A stretch of DNA of 64,000 nucleotides. It comes from an uncultured bacterium (GTDB lineage: Bacteria > Cyanobacteriota > Vampirovibrionia > Gastranaerophilales > Gastranaerophilaceae). The stretch covers positions 1 through 64,000 of the forward strand of contig CASDOW010000011.1 of assembly GCA_949282195.1 (NCBI GenBank). The letters are read 5' to 3'. Below the pieces are notes generated by a model. It searched no databases and was not told the DNA's origin. It worked only from the letters and a program-made list of their open reading frames with translations. Positions 53,228 to 60,391 of this stretch are shown piece after piece; the first letter of the stretch is position 1, and each line of letters starts with the position of its first letter. The translations under genes and the position numbers were made by a program.

Positions 53228-53966
53228 AATATTTAATACATAAATAACCCACAACAAATGAAGCCAACGAACCAAGGAAAATTGCTTTTAGATTAAAAGT
53301 TAAAATTTGACTGAAATCGAGCTCAATTAAAGGATATATTAAAGAAGCTAAAAATATTACAGGTATGCTCATTAAAAATGAAAATCTTGCAGCTTGAACT
53401 CTGTCCATTCCTTGAAAAAGAGCCGTACTTATCGTTAAACCGCTTCTTGAAAATCCCGGAAAAACCGCAAGTCCTTGAGCTATTGCAATAAAAATTGATT
53501 TTTTTAAGGTAATTTTCTCGCTTCCTCTGTACATTTTTTCGCTTGTCAACAGGATAACTCCTGTTATAAACAATAAAACACAAATTAGTTGAGGTTTTGC
53601 AATAATAAACTCAACTTTATCTTTTAAAGCTAAACCTATAATTCCCGTTATAACGGTGGATAGGGCAATATAATTAAATATTTTAAAGTTTTCATCTTGG
53701 TAGTTTTTTTCTTTCAATGATTTAAAAAACGAAGAAAATATATTTTTTAAATCATTGAAAAAATATATTACAACCGCAAACAATGTTGCTAAATGTACCA
53801 TTATATCAAAAAATATTTCTTCTTGGCTTACAACTCCTTCAATAGCGGTTTTTGTAATTAATCCGTATAATTCGTTTGAAAAAACAATATGAGCCGAGCT
53901 TGAAATCGGTAAAAATTCGCTCAACCCTTGGATTGAACCTGTTATAATTGCTTGTAGTGTATGCAT
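53124..53966 (-). CDS. uppP: Undecaprenyl-diphosphatase (BacA type)
   Basis: 280-aa membrane phosphatase that recycles undecaprenyl pyrophosphate to the monophosphate carrier. Family motifs are present: GSIQGLSEFLPISSSAHIV at the N-terminus (the Glu is catalytic) and FPGFSRSGLTIS near 170. Seven to eight hydrophobic segments. The C-terminal end overlaps the 5'-nucleotidase gene antiparallel by 104 bp. It starts 1 bp after queD. Confidence 0.95.
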   Translation of the reverse strand: MHTLQAIITGSIQGLSEFLPISSSAHIVFSNELYGLITKTAIEGVVSQEEIFFDIMVHLATLFAVVIYFFNDLKNIFSSFFKSLKEKNYQDENFKIFNYIALSTVITGIIGLALKDKVEFIIAKPQLICVLLFITGVILLTSEKMYRGSEKITLKKSIFIAIAQGLAVFPGFSRSGLTISTALFQGMDRVQAARFSFLMSIPVIFLASLIYPLIELDFSQILTFNLKAIFLGSLASFVVGYLCIKYFMKLLGRLSLRTFGYYCLIAAVVMFSIFQVFYHQ

Positions 53967-53967
53967 T

Positions 53968-54333
53968 TTAATCCTCTATCTCAAAATAACTTGCTCTTGA
54001 AGTCGATGTCTCCCATACGTTTACCCTGTAAACTTGGGGAATTTTTTCTTGAGCTTTTTTATATATAAACTTTGCTATGAATTCAGAGCTTGGACTCTCG
54101 TTTTTAAATTCAGGCAACTCGTTTAAATCCTTATGGTCAAGGTAGTCCATAATTTCATTTACGATTTTTTTAAGAGTTTTAAAATCAACTAAAATATTTG
54201 ATTTATCAAGCTCGCATCCTCTTGCAACAACTTCAACTTTCCAGTTGTGGCCGTGCATGTTTTCACATTTACCTTTGTAATTAAGCAAATGATGTGCTGA
54301 TGAAAAATTTGTTTCGACTCTTACTTCAAACAT
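53968..54333 (-). CDS. queD: 6-carboxy-5,6,7,8-tetrahydropterin synthase
   Basis: Converts dihydroneopterin triphosphate to 6-carboxytetrahydropterin in queuosine/7-deazaguanine synthesis. 121 aa. The zinc histidines (FSSAHHL and MHGHNW) and the catalytic Cys in GKCENMHGH are present, plus DHKDLNE and the conserved Glu near the C-terminus (VNVWETSTS). The other queuosine genes are not in this window. It is followed after 1 bp by uppP. Confidence 0.95.
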   Translation of the reverse strand: MFEVRVETNFSSAHHLLNYKGKCENMHGHNWKVEVVARGCELDKSNILVDFKTLKKIVNEIMDYLDHKDLNELPEFKNESPSSEFIAKFIYKKAQEKIPQVYRVNVWETSTSRASYFEIED

Positions 54334-54394
54334 AAAATAATTTTAACATAAAATTTAAAAGGTCAAATAAATTTGTTTATGGTAAAATTGTCCT

Positions 54395-54784
54395 ATGAGT
54401 CATGCTTTTAAACAAAAAGTATTTTACGCAGACACTGATTCTTACGGTGTTGTTTGGCATGGAAGCTATCTTAGATGGCTTGAAATGGGTCGAGTGTTGT
54501 TGTGCGAACAATCAGGATATAAATTATCCGAGCTTGAAAAACATGATATCGTATTACCTGTAGCTGAAATGAACATTAAATATAAGCAATCAGCTAAATT
54601 GGATGATGAAATTATTATCAACACGGAAATCACCCAAAGAGGTAAATTTTACTTAATTTTTCATCAAACAATTATTGATGAAAAAAGAGAAAAGACGTAT
54701 ATTGAGGCAACCTTCAAGGTTGTTGCGATACACAAAGATGGAAACCTATATAGGAGTTTGCCCGAGCAAATACAAAAAATGTAA
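54395..54784 (+). CDS. YbgC/FadM-type acyl-CoA thioesterase
   Basis: 129-aa hotdog-fold hydrolase of the 4HBT family. The active-site signature DTDSYGVVWHGSYLRWLEMGR near 12-33 is complete (first Asp catalytic). The rest of the single domain is normal (DIVLPVAEMNIKYKQSAKLDDEI). It probably cleaves acyl-CoA thioesters in the cytoplasm; the chain length is unknown. No Shine-Dalgarno; TAAAAT lies 6 nt before the ATG. A terminator follows. Confidence 0.9.
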   Translation: MSHAFKQKVFYADTDSYGVVWHGSYLRWLEMGRVLLCEQSGYKLSELEKHDIVLPVAEMNIKYKQSAKLDDEIIINTEITQRGKFYLIFHQTIIDEKREKTYIEATFKVVAIHKDGNLYRSLPEQIQKM

Positions 54785-54790
54785 CTCGGT

Positions 54791-54826
54791 AAATAACTGC
54801 CAATTATGGCAGTTATTTTATTTTTT
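54791..54826 (+). terminator. Intrinsic terminator of the thioesterase gene
   Basis: A 12-bp stem AAATAACTGCCA/TGGCAGTTATTT with an ATTA loop, followed by TATTTTTT. The tail overlaps the last codons of umuC on the other strand. Confidence 0.88.
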
Positions 54827-56017
54827 GGATTTTTCTTTTTCCTTTTTTGCGCCAAGAGTAACAATTCCCCTGCCGTATTTTTCTTCCAATTTATCCCAAG
54901 ACTTTGACAACTCTTGTTTTTTTAAATTGTCATCTCCATCAAAAAGAGAAATTTGCTGAGTTTTAGCAGCCGTCAATTTCATAGCGCAAAAACCGACAGA
55001 ACGATATATTATTCCTTTTTGATAAAGCTTATCTAAAATCTCTTTTGAATGATTGATAAGCTCAAACTCTGTATTGGTTGGAGAAATCAAATTAATTTTC
55101 ATATCAAAAACCTGAAAATCTTTTGTCCTTAACATTACTAAAATACACCCTGTTACCAGATTTTCATTTCTCAATTTTTTACAAACCTTATGAATATGAT
55201 TATTAAGTTGTTCTTGAATATAATTTTTATCTGTTTGAAATTCCTTAAAACTCTCACTCCTCGAAACTGATTTAGGAGCAGACGAAACCCCTTGAACAGG
55301 ATTTATGATGTTTCCCAAAAGCTCTTGTTTTAAATCAAGCCCGATTTTACCCAAATTCTTTTTAATCCAAACATCTTCTTGACTAACAAAATCCCATGCA
55401 CTTTGAATTAAATGTTTTTTTAAAAGAGCAGTCGTATTTTTCCCTACCCCCCAAACTTCAGAAATCAAGGTTGATTTCAATTCTTCTTGAATTTGTCTGT
55501 ATCCGATTTTATAAGTTTTTTTATCTATTTTTATTTTTTGAAGAGCCTTTGCTTTATCATTTGCAAGTTTAGCTAACACCTTAGAATAAGAAAGCCCGAC
55601 AGAAACATCAATTCCGATTTCGTTTTTAATGTCTTTAACAATTTTTTCAACCAATTCTTCATAAGAGCAATTAAAAGTTTTTCTTAATCCTGTTAAATCT
55701 AAAAATGCTTCATCTATAGAATAAATCTCAACATCAGGAGTAAAATCATAGAGTTTATCCATAACTCTTTTAGATATTTCACAATAAAAAGGTAAATTTC
55801 CCGATAAAAAAATAACTTTTTTAAACTGATTTTTAACAATAAAATATGGCGCACCCATTTCAACGCCCATTCTTTTTGCTTCATTAGACCTTGAAACAAC
55901 ACAACCGTCATTATTTGATAAAACACAAACAGGCTTATCGATAAGCTCAGGTTTTAAAAGCCTTTCGCAAGAAACAAAAAAATTATTACAATCAACAAGT
56001 GCTATAACTCTTTTCAT
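54818..56017 (-). CDS. umuC: Y-family DNA polymerase (UmuC-like)
   Basis: 399-aa translesion polymerase. Catalytic residues are seen in IALVDCNNFFVSCER (Asp9) and YSIDEAFLDLTG near 100 (Asp and Glu). VSVGLSYSKVLAKLAND and the little-finger domain at 240-350 fit UmuC rather than DinB. The Lys-rich tail is extra. It is translated with the LexA/UmuD-like gene (4-bp overlap) and is probably induced by DNA damage. Confidence 0.93.
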   Translation of the reverse strand: MKRVIALVDCNNFFVSCERLLKPELIDKPVCVLSNNDGCVVSRSNEAKRMGVEMGAPYFIVKNQFKKVIFLSGNLPFYCEISKRVMDKLYDFTPDVEIYSIDEAFLDLTGLRKTFNCSYEELVEKIVKDIKNEIGIDVSVGLSYSKVLAKLANDKAKALQKIKIDKKTYKIGYRQIQEELKSTLISEVWGVGKNTTALLKKHLIQSAWDFVSQEDVWIKKNLGKIGLDLKQELLGNIINPVQGVSSAPKSVSRSESFKEFQTDKNYIQEQLNNHIHKVCKKLRNENLVTGCILVMLRTKDFQVFDMKINLISPTNTEFELINHSKEILDKLYQKGIIYRSVGFCAMKLTAAKTQQISLFDGDDNLKKQELSKSWDKLEEKYGRGIVTLGAKKEKEKSKK

Positions 56018-56598
56018 TTTATTTTCCTTGTTATTCCAAGCGCAACTCCAAAAATAACCAGACTTTCTTTTGGTCTGATAATAGGATAAGAAGAATTTTC
56101 CGGTTTTAAATAATAGCCCTTATCATCTTTTTTATATGTTTTTAAAGTAAATTCATTATCAACAACAGCTAAAACTATGTCATCAATCATAGCTTCAGAA
56201 GTTTTTTTGATTATTACATAATCACCGTCTAAAATCCCTACCTCGCACATTGAATCTCCTGAAACCCTAAAAACAAAGGTAGAAGGCGAATTAATATTTA
56301 AAATTTCATCAAGAGAAATTCTTTTTTCGATTTTATCCTCTAAAACAGCTGCAAAACCCGCTTTAACAGAAGTTGTAGCAAGATAAGCACCAAACTGATT
56401 TTTATTTATATAAAGCTTATTATCAATCTCTTCAATCAGATTTTCCTCTTTTAAAATTTCAATATACTGTTTAATTGAATTTTTAGATTTATATCCAAGC
56501 TCATTTTTTAATTTTTCATAGCTGGATAAAGCTCTTTGCTGATACCCTTCTTTCAGTTTTTCAAAAAAATCTTTTTGTTTTTGTGTTAATTTTTTCAT
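56014..56598 (-). CDS. lexA: LexA-like SOS repressor/UmuD-type S24 peptidase
   Basis: 194 aa. Residues 1-65 form a winged helix DNA-binding domain of LexA type (KQYIEILKEENLIEEIDNKLYI). The autocleavage site is Ala80-Gly81. The catalytic dyad is Ser116 (SGDSMCEVGI) and Lys153 (EFTLKTYK). Because it has a DNA-binding domain and is fused in an operon with umuC, it may serve as both local repressor and UmuD partner. A palindrome (GTAC-N4-GTAC) lies 8-27 bp upstream of the ATG. Whether it is the main chromosomal LexA is not known. Confidence 0.88.
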   Translation of the reverse strand: MKKLTQKQKDFFEKLKEGYQQRALSSYEKLKNELGYKSKNSIKQYIEILKEENLIEEIDNKLYINKNQFGAYLATTSVKAGFAAVLEDKIEKRISLDEILNINSPSTFVFRVSGDSMCEVGILDGDYVIIKKTSEAMIDDIVLAVVDNEFTLKTYKKDDKGYYLKPENSSYPIIRPKESLVIFGVALGITRKIK

Positions 56599-56605
56599 GA
56601 TTTTA

Positions 56606-56625
56606 TTATGTACGAATGTACATAA
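56606..56625. promoter_or_regulatory. SOS box of the lexA-umuC operon
   Basis: TTATGTAC-GAAT-GTACATAA, a perfect 8-bp inverted repeat around a 4-nt centre. The GTAC-N4-GTAC core is what has been described for cyanobacterial LexA and differs from E. coli (CTG-N10-CAG) and the GAAC-N4-GTTC type of Gram-positives. It is directly upstream of lexA, so autoregulation is the natural reading. Confidence 0.75.
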
Positions 56626-56672
56626 TTTTTCAAGTAACTAAAAAGTCTATTTATATAACCCAAAACTTGAAA

Positions 56673-56788
56673 ATAAAAAAAACGGCTAATTTGTGAACAA
56701 ATTAAGCCGTGATGGATAGAATTAGTATTACGGAGTTTATAGAGGAGTTTACATGCTATTTAATGACCCTGAAAAAAATAATTTGCTA
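56673..56788 (-). ncRNA. Candidate small RNA with two anti-Shine-Dalgarno motifs
   Basis: On the minus strand there is a candidate promoter (TTGTAA, 18 bp, TAAAAT at about 56815-56786; also TTGACA at 56808-56803). It is followed by an AU-rich body containing AAACUCCUC and AAACUCCGU at about 56723-56748, and a canonical terminator (arms ACGGCUUAAUUUGU/ACAAAUUAGCCGU, then seven U). The unit lies between the terminator of the aminotransferase gene and lexA. A single-stranded CUCCU ahead of a terminator hairpin is a known design for mRNA-silencing sRNAs; the cyanobacterial Yfr1 has ACUCCUCACAC. Exact ends are estimated. Confidence 0.42.
56682..56710 (-). terminator. Strong minus-strand terminator with no annotated gene upstream
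   Basis: Stem of 13 bp with one bulge (ACGGCTAATTTGT on the plus strand pairing with ACAAATT-A-AGCCGT). On the minus strand seven T follow. No protein gene on the minus strand lies between it and the previous terminator at 56837, which is the main reason to suspect an RNA gene. Confidence 0.75.
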
Positions 56789-56827
56789 ATATTTTATTTA
56801 TTTGTCAATTTTATTTACAAAAGTTAA
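56753..56827 (+). CDS. Possible 24-residue hydrophobic peptide ORF (doubtful)
   Basis: ATG 56753 to TAA 56827; the first residues are MLFNDPEKNN and the rest is hydrophobic (LLIFYLFVNFIYK). GAGGAG lies 6 nt upstream. A small hydrophobic peptide divergent to lexA would recall SOS-induced toxins such as TisB, but the same bases are better explained as the complement of the candidate small RNA. I consider it the weaker reading. Confidence 0.22.
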   Translation: MLFNDPEKNNLLIFYLFVNFIYKS

Positions 56828-56836
56828 TAAAAAAAT

Positions 56837-56861
56837 AAAACCCTTGTAATACAAGGGTTTT
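56837..56861 (-). terminator. Intrinsic terminator of the aminotransferase gene
   Basis: A perfect 11-bp stem AAAACCCTTGT/ACAAGGGTTTT with a 3-nt loop. On the minus strand it ends in TTTTATTTTTTT. Confidence 0.88.
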
Positions 56862-56880
56862 ACTCTATAAATCTTCAATC

Positions 56881-58062
56881 TTATATTTCTTTTAAGGCTT
56901 CAGCCAATCTCTTAATTCCTTCTTCGATTGTTTCACTGTCTGCATTTGTATAATTCAACCGCAAAGTATTAACATTGTGTTCATTAACATAAAAAGGATC
57001 GCCCGGAACAAAAGCAACATTCTTTTTAATTGCTTTATTAAATAAATCAACCGAAGATTTGCCTTCTTCTAAAGTAACCCAGCTAAACATTCCGCCTTTT
57101 GGAACAGTGTATTTAATGTTTTTTGGAAAATATTTTTCCATAGCACCAACCATAGCTTCAGCTTGGCTTTTATATAGTTTTTTAATTTTTTCAATATGTT
57201 TATCAAGGTCATTGTTATATAAATAATCAGAGATTAAATATTGACCAAAAATATTAGAATGTAAATCAGAAGCTTGCTTTGCCGTTTCAAGCATATTAAT
57301 TATCTCTTTATTTGCAATAATATAACCAAGACGCATGCCCGGAGTTACAATTTTTGAAAAAGAACCAAGATAAATATTCTTTTGTGTTTGATTTAGCCCG
57401 ATATAAGGAATTCTCTCGCCGTCTTCAAACCTTAATTCGCCATAAGGGTCATCTTGAATTAAAATCATATCTTCATCTTTAATCGTTTCGAAAACTTCTT
57501 TTCTGTTTTGCGCGCTATATGTCAGACCTGTCGGATTTTGAAAATTAGGAATCAAATAAGCTAATTTTGGCTTATGAGTTTTTAGGGTTTTTTTCAATTC
57601 ATCAATATCTAAGCCGTCATCGTTTAATTTTGTTTGGACAAAATCCGCACTATACAAACAAAAAGCTTGCAATAAACCAAGATAAGACGGTTTTTCAACC
57701 ATTACTTTATCATTTTCATTTATGAATACTTTTCCGATTAAATCAAGAGCTTGCTGAGAACCTGTTGTAATAATAACGTTATCAATACTTATTTCCATAT
57801 TCCAGATTTTTTTATATCTGTCTACAATATATTGACGCAAACTGTCCAGACCTAAAGTAGTTGAATATTGATAAATCTTTGCCCCAAATCTTTCAGCTAT
57901 TCTGTTCATAGAAATTTTAAGTTCTTCCTGAGGAAAAGATATAGGATTGGGTAAACCGCCTGCAAAGGAAATAATTTCAGGCTTTTGAGTTACTTTTAAA
58001 ATTTCTCTTATAAAAGAAGAAGGTGTGTTTTTAATTCTTTTTGAAAAAAATTCTTCAAACAT
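56881..58062 (-). CDS. PLP-dependent class I/II aminotransferase (2-aminoadipate/aromatic type)
   Basis: 393-aa fold-type I aminotransferase. SFAGGLPNPISFP at the start, TTGSQQALDLIGKVF near 95, PNFQNPTGLTYS near 180, DDPYGELRF near 210, and the cofactor Lys in SFSKIVTPGMRLGYI near 240 are typical of the LysN/MocR-like aminotransferase group, which acts on 2-aminoadipate, Leu or aromatic amino acids. The substrate is not settled by sequence. AGGAGAG lies 5 nt before the ATG on the minus strand. Confidence 0.9.
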   Translation of the reverse strand: MFEEFFSKRIKNTPSSFIREILKVTQKPEIISFAGGLPNPISFPQEELKISMNRIAERFGAKIYQYSTTLGLDSLRQYIVDRYKKIWNMEISIDNVIITTGSQQALDLIGKVFINENDKVMVEKPSYLGLLQAFCLYSADFVQTKLNDDGLDIDELKKTLKTHKPKLAYLIPNFQNPTGLTYSAQNRKEVFETIKDEDMILIQDDPYGELRFEDGERIPYIGLNQTQKNIYLGSFSKIVTPGMRLGYIIANKEIINMLETAKQASDLHSNIFGQYLISDYLYNNDLDKHIEKIKKLYKSQAEAMVGAMEKYFPKNIKYTVPKGGMFSWVTLEEGKSSVDLFNKAIKKNVAFVPGDPFYVNEHNVNTLRLNYTNADSETIEEGIKRLAEALKEI

Positions 58063-58189
58063 ATATCTCTCCTAAGTTAATACTTCAGCAAATAAATTCT
58101 ACTACAAAAAGCCGTTATTGTTAAATATTGCCAACAAAAATTAAAGTGATAATATTTTTTTATCGGTCATACTAATTGAAAGCATTAAT

Positions 58190-59596
58190 ATGTTTAGCGA
58201 AGAAACACACAGATTAAAATGGATTATTTTTATTGTTAGCGCAATAGGCGGCTTTTTGGCTATGATGGATTCAAATACCGTCAATGTTGCACTCTATGAA
58301 ATTGCACAAAATTTCAATATCGACATAAGCCATGCTCAATGGGCAGTTACCGCTTATATTTTAATTTTGTCAACTTTTTTGGCCTTGTTTGGCAAATTAA
58401 ACGACCTTATTTCAAGAAAAAATTTATACGCCTTAGGATATTTAATTTTTGCCATTGGTGCATTTCTTAACACAATTTCTTTTAATCTTATCTCGCTGAT
58501 TTTGGCTCGTATAATTCAGGCAACAGGCGCAAGCATACTATTATCAAATAATTACGCCATTATTTCATCCATTTTCAAAGGAAACGAAAGAGCAAAGGCT
58601 CTTGGATTTTCAACAGCTCTAATGGCATTAGCAGGCATGTCGGGTCCTATGTTTGGCGGCTTTTTAATGCATTATGTTACTTGGAGAGCAATATTCATCC
58701 CAAGCATAATCATAGGATTAGTCGGTGCTTATTTTTCTAAAAAATATATCCCTGAAATTGTTCATAAGTCTGAATTTAAATTTGACTATTTAGGCATGGT
58801 GTTACAATTAATTGCTATTTTATCAATGCTTTTAGTTATATCAAAGGGTCATGATTGGGGATACACAAGCCAAAGAATAATAATTTTAAGTATAATATTT
58901 GTTATTTTTTCAATTCTTTTCTACTTTCAAGAAAAAAGAATACCTTATCCTGTTATTAATTTTGAACTTTTTAAATCAAAAGTATTTACATATGGAAACT
59001 TTGCTCTTTTAATTGCATATTTTTCATTATTTACAAATGCGCTTCTATTTCCCTTTTATACTCAAGAAGTGCTAAAAGTAAGTCCTTTAATGACAGCTGT
59101 TTTAATTTTACCTTTTTCGTTTATGTTTATGCTATTGGCACTGTTAAACGGCAAATTGACAAAAAAATTGCACAGCTCAATTCTTATGACAACAGGAACA
59201 ATATTAATCATAATCGGCTATATCTTCTTTACAACCATAACCGATAAATTAACATACTGGAATATAATCATAGCTCAAGCCCTAATTGGAGCAGGTTCAG
59301 GATGTTATCAACCAAGCGTCAACGCCCTTATAGTTTCAGTTGCCCCCATGGGCAAAATGGGTATAGCTTCAGGCATTTTAGCAATGTTTAGAAACGTCGG
59401 TATGCTTTTAGGTATAACAATTTCAGTCAGTATTTTTGATTTTGTTAAAAATAATGCACTTAAAAACGGTTTTGATTTAACTTGTGCCTTCATAAAAGGT
59501 TATCACGCTGCAATCTACTGGGCAATAGCCTTTGGAGTAATTTGTGCGATACTTTCTTATATGTCACATAAAGCTTACAAACACGAAAAAAAATAA
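58190..59596 (+). CDS. MFS drug transporter (DHA2 family)
   Basis: 468 aa with 14 hydrophobic segments. Motifs: MDSNTVNVALYEIAQ in TM1, FGKLNDLISRKN (motif A), ARIIQATGASILLSN (motif B) and the motif C region SGPMFGGFLM. It has no membrane-fusion partner next to it, unlike the EmrB-like gene. It is likely a proton-driven exporter of small hydrophobic compounds, or less probably of a metabolite. No Shine-Dalgarno is apparent. It is divergent to the aminotransferase gene with a 127-bp gap in which I see no clear regulatory site. Confidence 0.88.
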   Translation: MFSEETHRLKWIIFIVSAIGGFLAMMDSNTVNVALYEIAQNFNIDISHAQWAVTAYILILSTFLALFGKLNDLISRKNLYALGYLIFAIGAFLNTISFNLISLILARIIQATGASILLSNNYAIISSIFKGNERAKALGFSTALMALAGMSGPMFGGFLMHYVTWRAIFIPSIIIGLVGAYFSKKYIPEIVHKSEFKFDYLGMVLQLIAILSMLLVISKGHDWGYTSQRIIILSIIFVIFSILFYFQEKRIPYPVINFELFKSKVFTYGNFALLIAYFSLFTNALLFPFYTQEVLKVSPLMTAVLILPFSFMFMLLALLNGKLTKKLHSSILMTTGTILIIIGYIFFTTITDKLTYWNIIIAQALIGAGSGCYQPSVNALIVSVAPMGKMGIASGILAMFRNVGMLLGITISVSIFDFVKNNALKNGFDLTCAFIKGYHAAIYWAIAFGVICAILSYMSHKAYKHEKK

Positions 59597-59684
59597 ATTT
59601 ATTTTAAGTTTTAGTACATATTTCTGATGTTATTTGCATTATTTATTTGATGATAGTAAAATTTAAATATAGATTAGTAGTACG

Positions 59685-60359
59685 TTGGTAGCAAAGTTGC
59701 AAGCTAAATTAAAAGATTATATCGATATAATACAAAAAGTTGCAAGGGTAGAATATAAAAGAATACCTTCTCACATGCTTGATTGCGAAGAACTTGTTTC
59801 TATTGGAATTATCGCCTTGCAAGCTCTATTTAAAGATAAAACCGAAGAACAGATGACTCATTATAATTCATCTTACATTGCAACCGCCGTTCGCTGGGCA
59901 ATAAGAAATGAATTAAGAAACAGATATAAGTGGTATACTCTGAAACACAAAAAAGAAGACGGTGAAATAACAGATGATGAATATAGCGATAATCAATCCG
60001 CTCTTGATGTATCACCCACAAAAGTCAGAGAAGCGGTTTATGAAACAATTCTTTCAATTGATTCAATCATGGCTTCAAGCTCAGACAACGATTCACCTTT
60101 TGATTTTATAAAAGATACATCAGCTACGCCTGACGAAAAAGCAGAAATAACAGAACTCAGCAAACTAATTAAAGAGGCAATCGCAAAGCTGCCGCAAAAA
60201 GACAGAACAATTGTTGAATATAGATTTTACAGAAACATGCAAGTAAAACAAATTGCTCAAATGGTTGGTTTATCAAGTTCTCGAATTACCAGAATAGTAC
60301 AGGCATCTTTAAACCAAGTAAGAGAATACCTGAACAAACGGGGTTTAACAAGTTATTAA
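59685..60359 (+). CDS. RNA polymerase sigma-70-family factor
   Basis: 224 aa. Region 2 covers about 20-85 (MLDCEELVSIGIIALQAL, SSYIATAVRWAIRNELRNRYKW). A linker with region 3-like helices follows. Region 4 is at about 155-218 (LPQKDRTIVEYRFYRNMQVKQIAQMVGLSSSRITRIV). The layout is that of an alternative factor of the FliA/SigF/SigB branch; no flagellar genes are in the window and no anti-sigma gene is next to it. The start is TTG 59685; TTG 59697 is also possible, and neither has a clear Shine-Dalgarno. malQ follows after 32 bp. Confidence 0.85.
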   Translation: MVAKLQAKLKDYIDIIQKVARVEYKRIPSHMLDCEELVSIGIIALQALFKDKTEEQMTHYNSSYIATAVRWAIRNELRNRYKWYTLKHKKEDGEITDDEYSDNQSALDVSPTKVREAVYETILSIDSIMASSSDNDSPFDFIKDTSATPDEKAEITELSKLIKEAIAKLPQKDRTIVEYRFYRNMQVKQIAQMVGLSSSRITRIVQASLNQVREYLNKRGLTSY

Positions 60360-60391
60360 TTAATATATTACAGACATAGGAGAGGAATTAA

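Noticed and set aside
54675-54959. 94-aa plus-strand frame over the thioesterase end
   Set aside because: It crosses the thioesterase stop, the terminator at 54791 and the end of umuC on the other strand.
54818-56598. Mobile or phage origin of the lexA-umuC pair
   Set aside because: Composition matches neighbours, and there is no integrase, transposase, att-like repeat or phage gene nearby.
59685-60359. Flagellar regulon marker (FliA)
   Set aside because: The sigma factor resembles the FliA/SigB branch, but no flagellar, chemotaxis or anti-sigma gene lies in the window, so the name is not justified.
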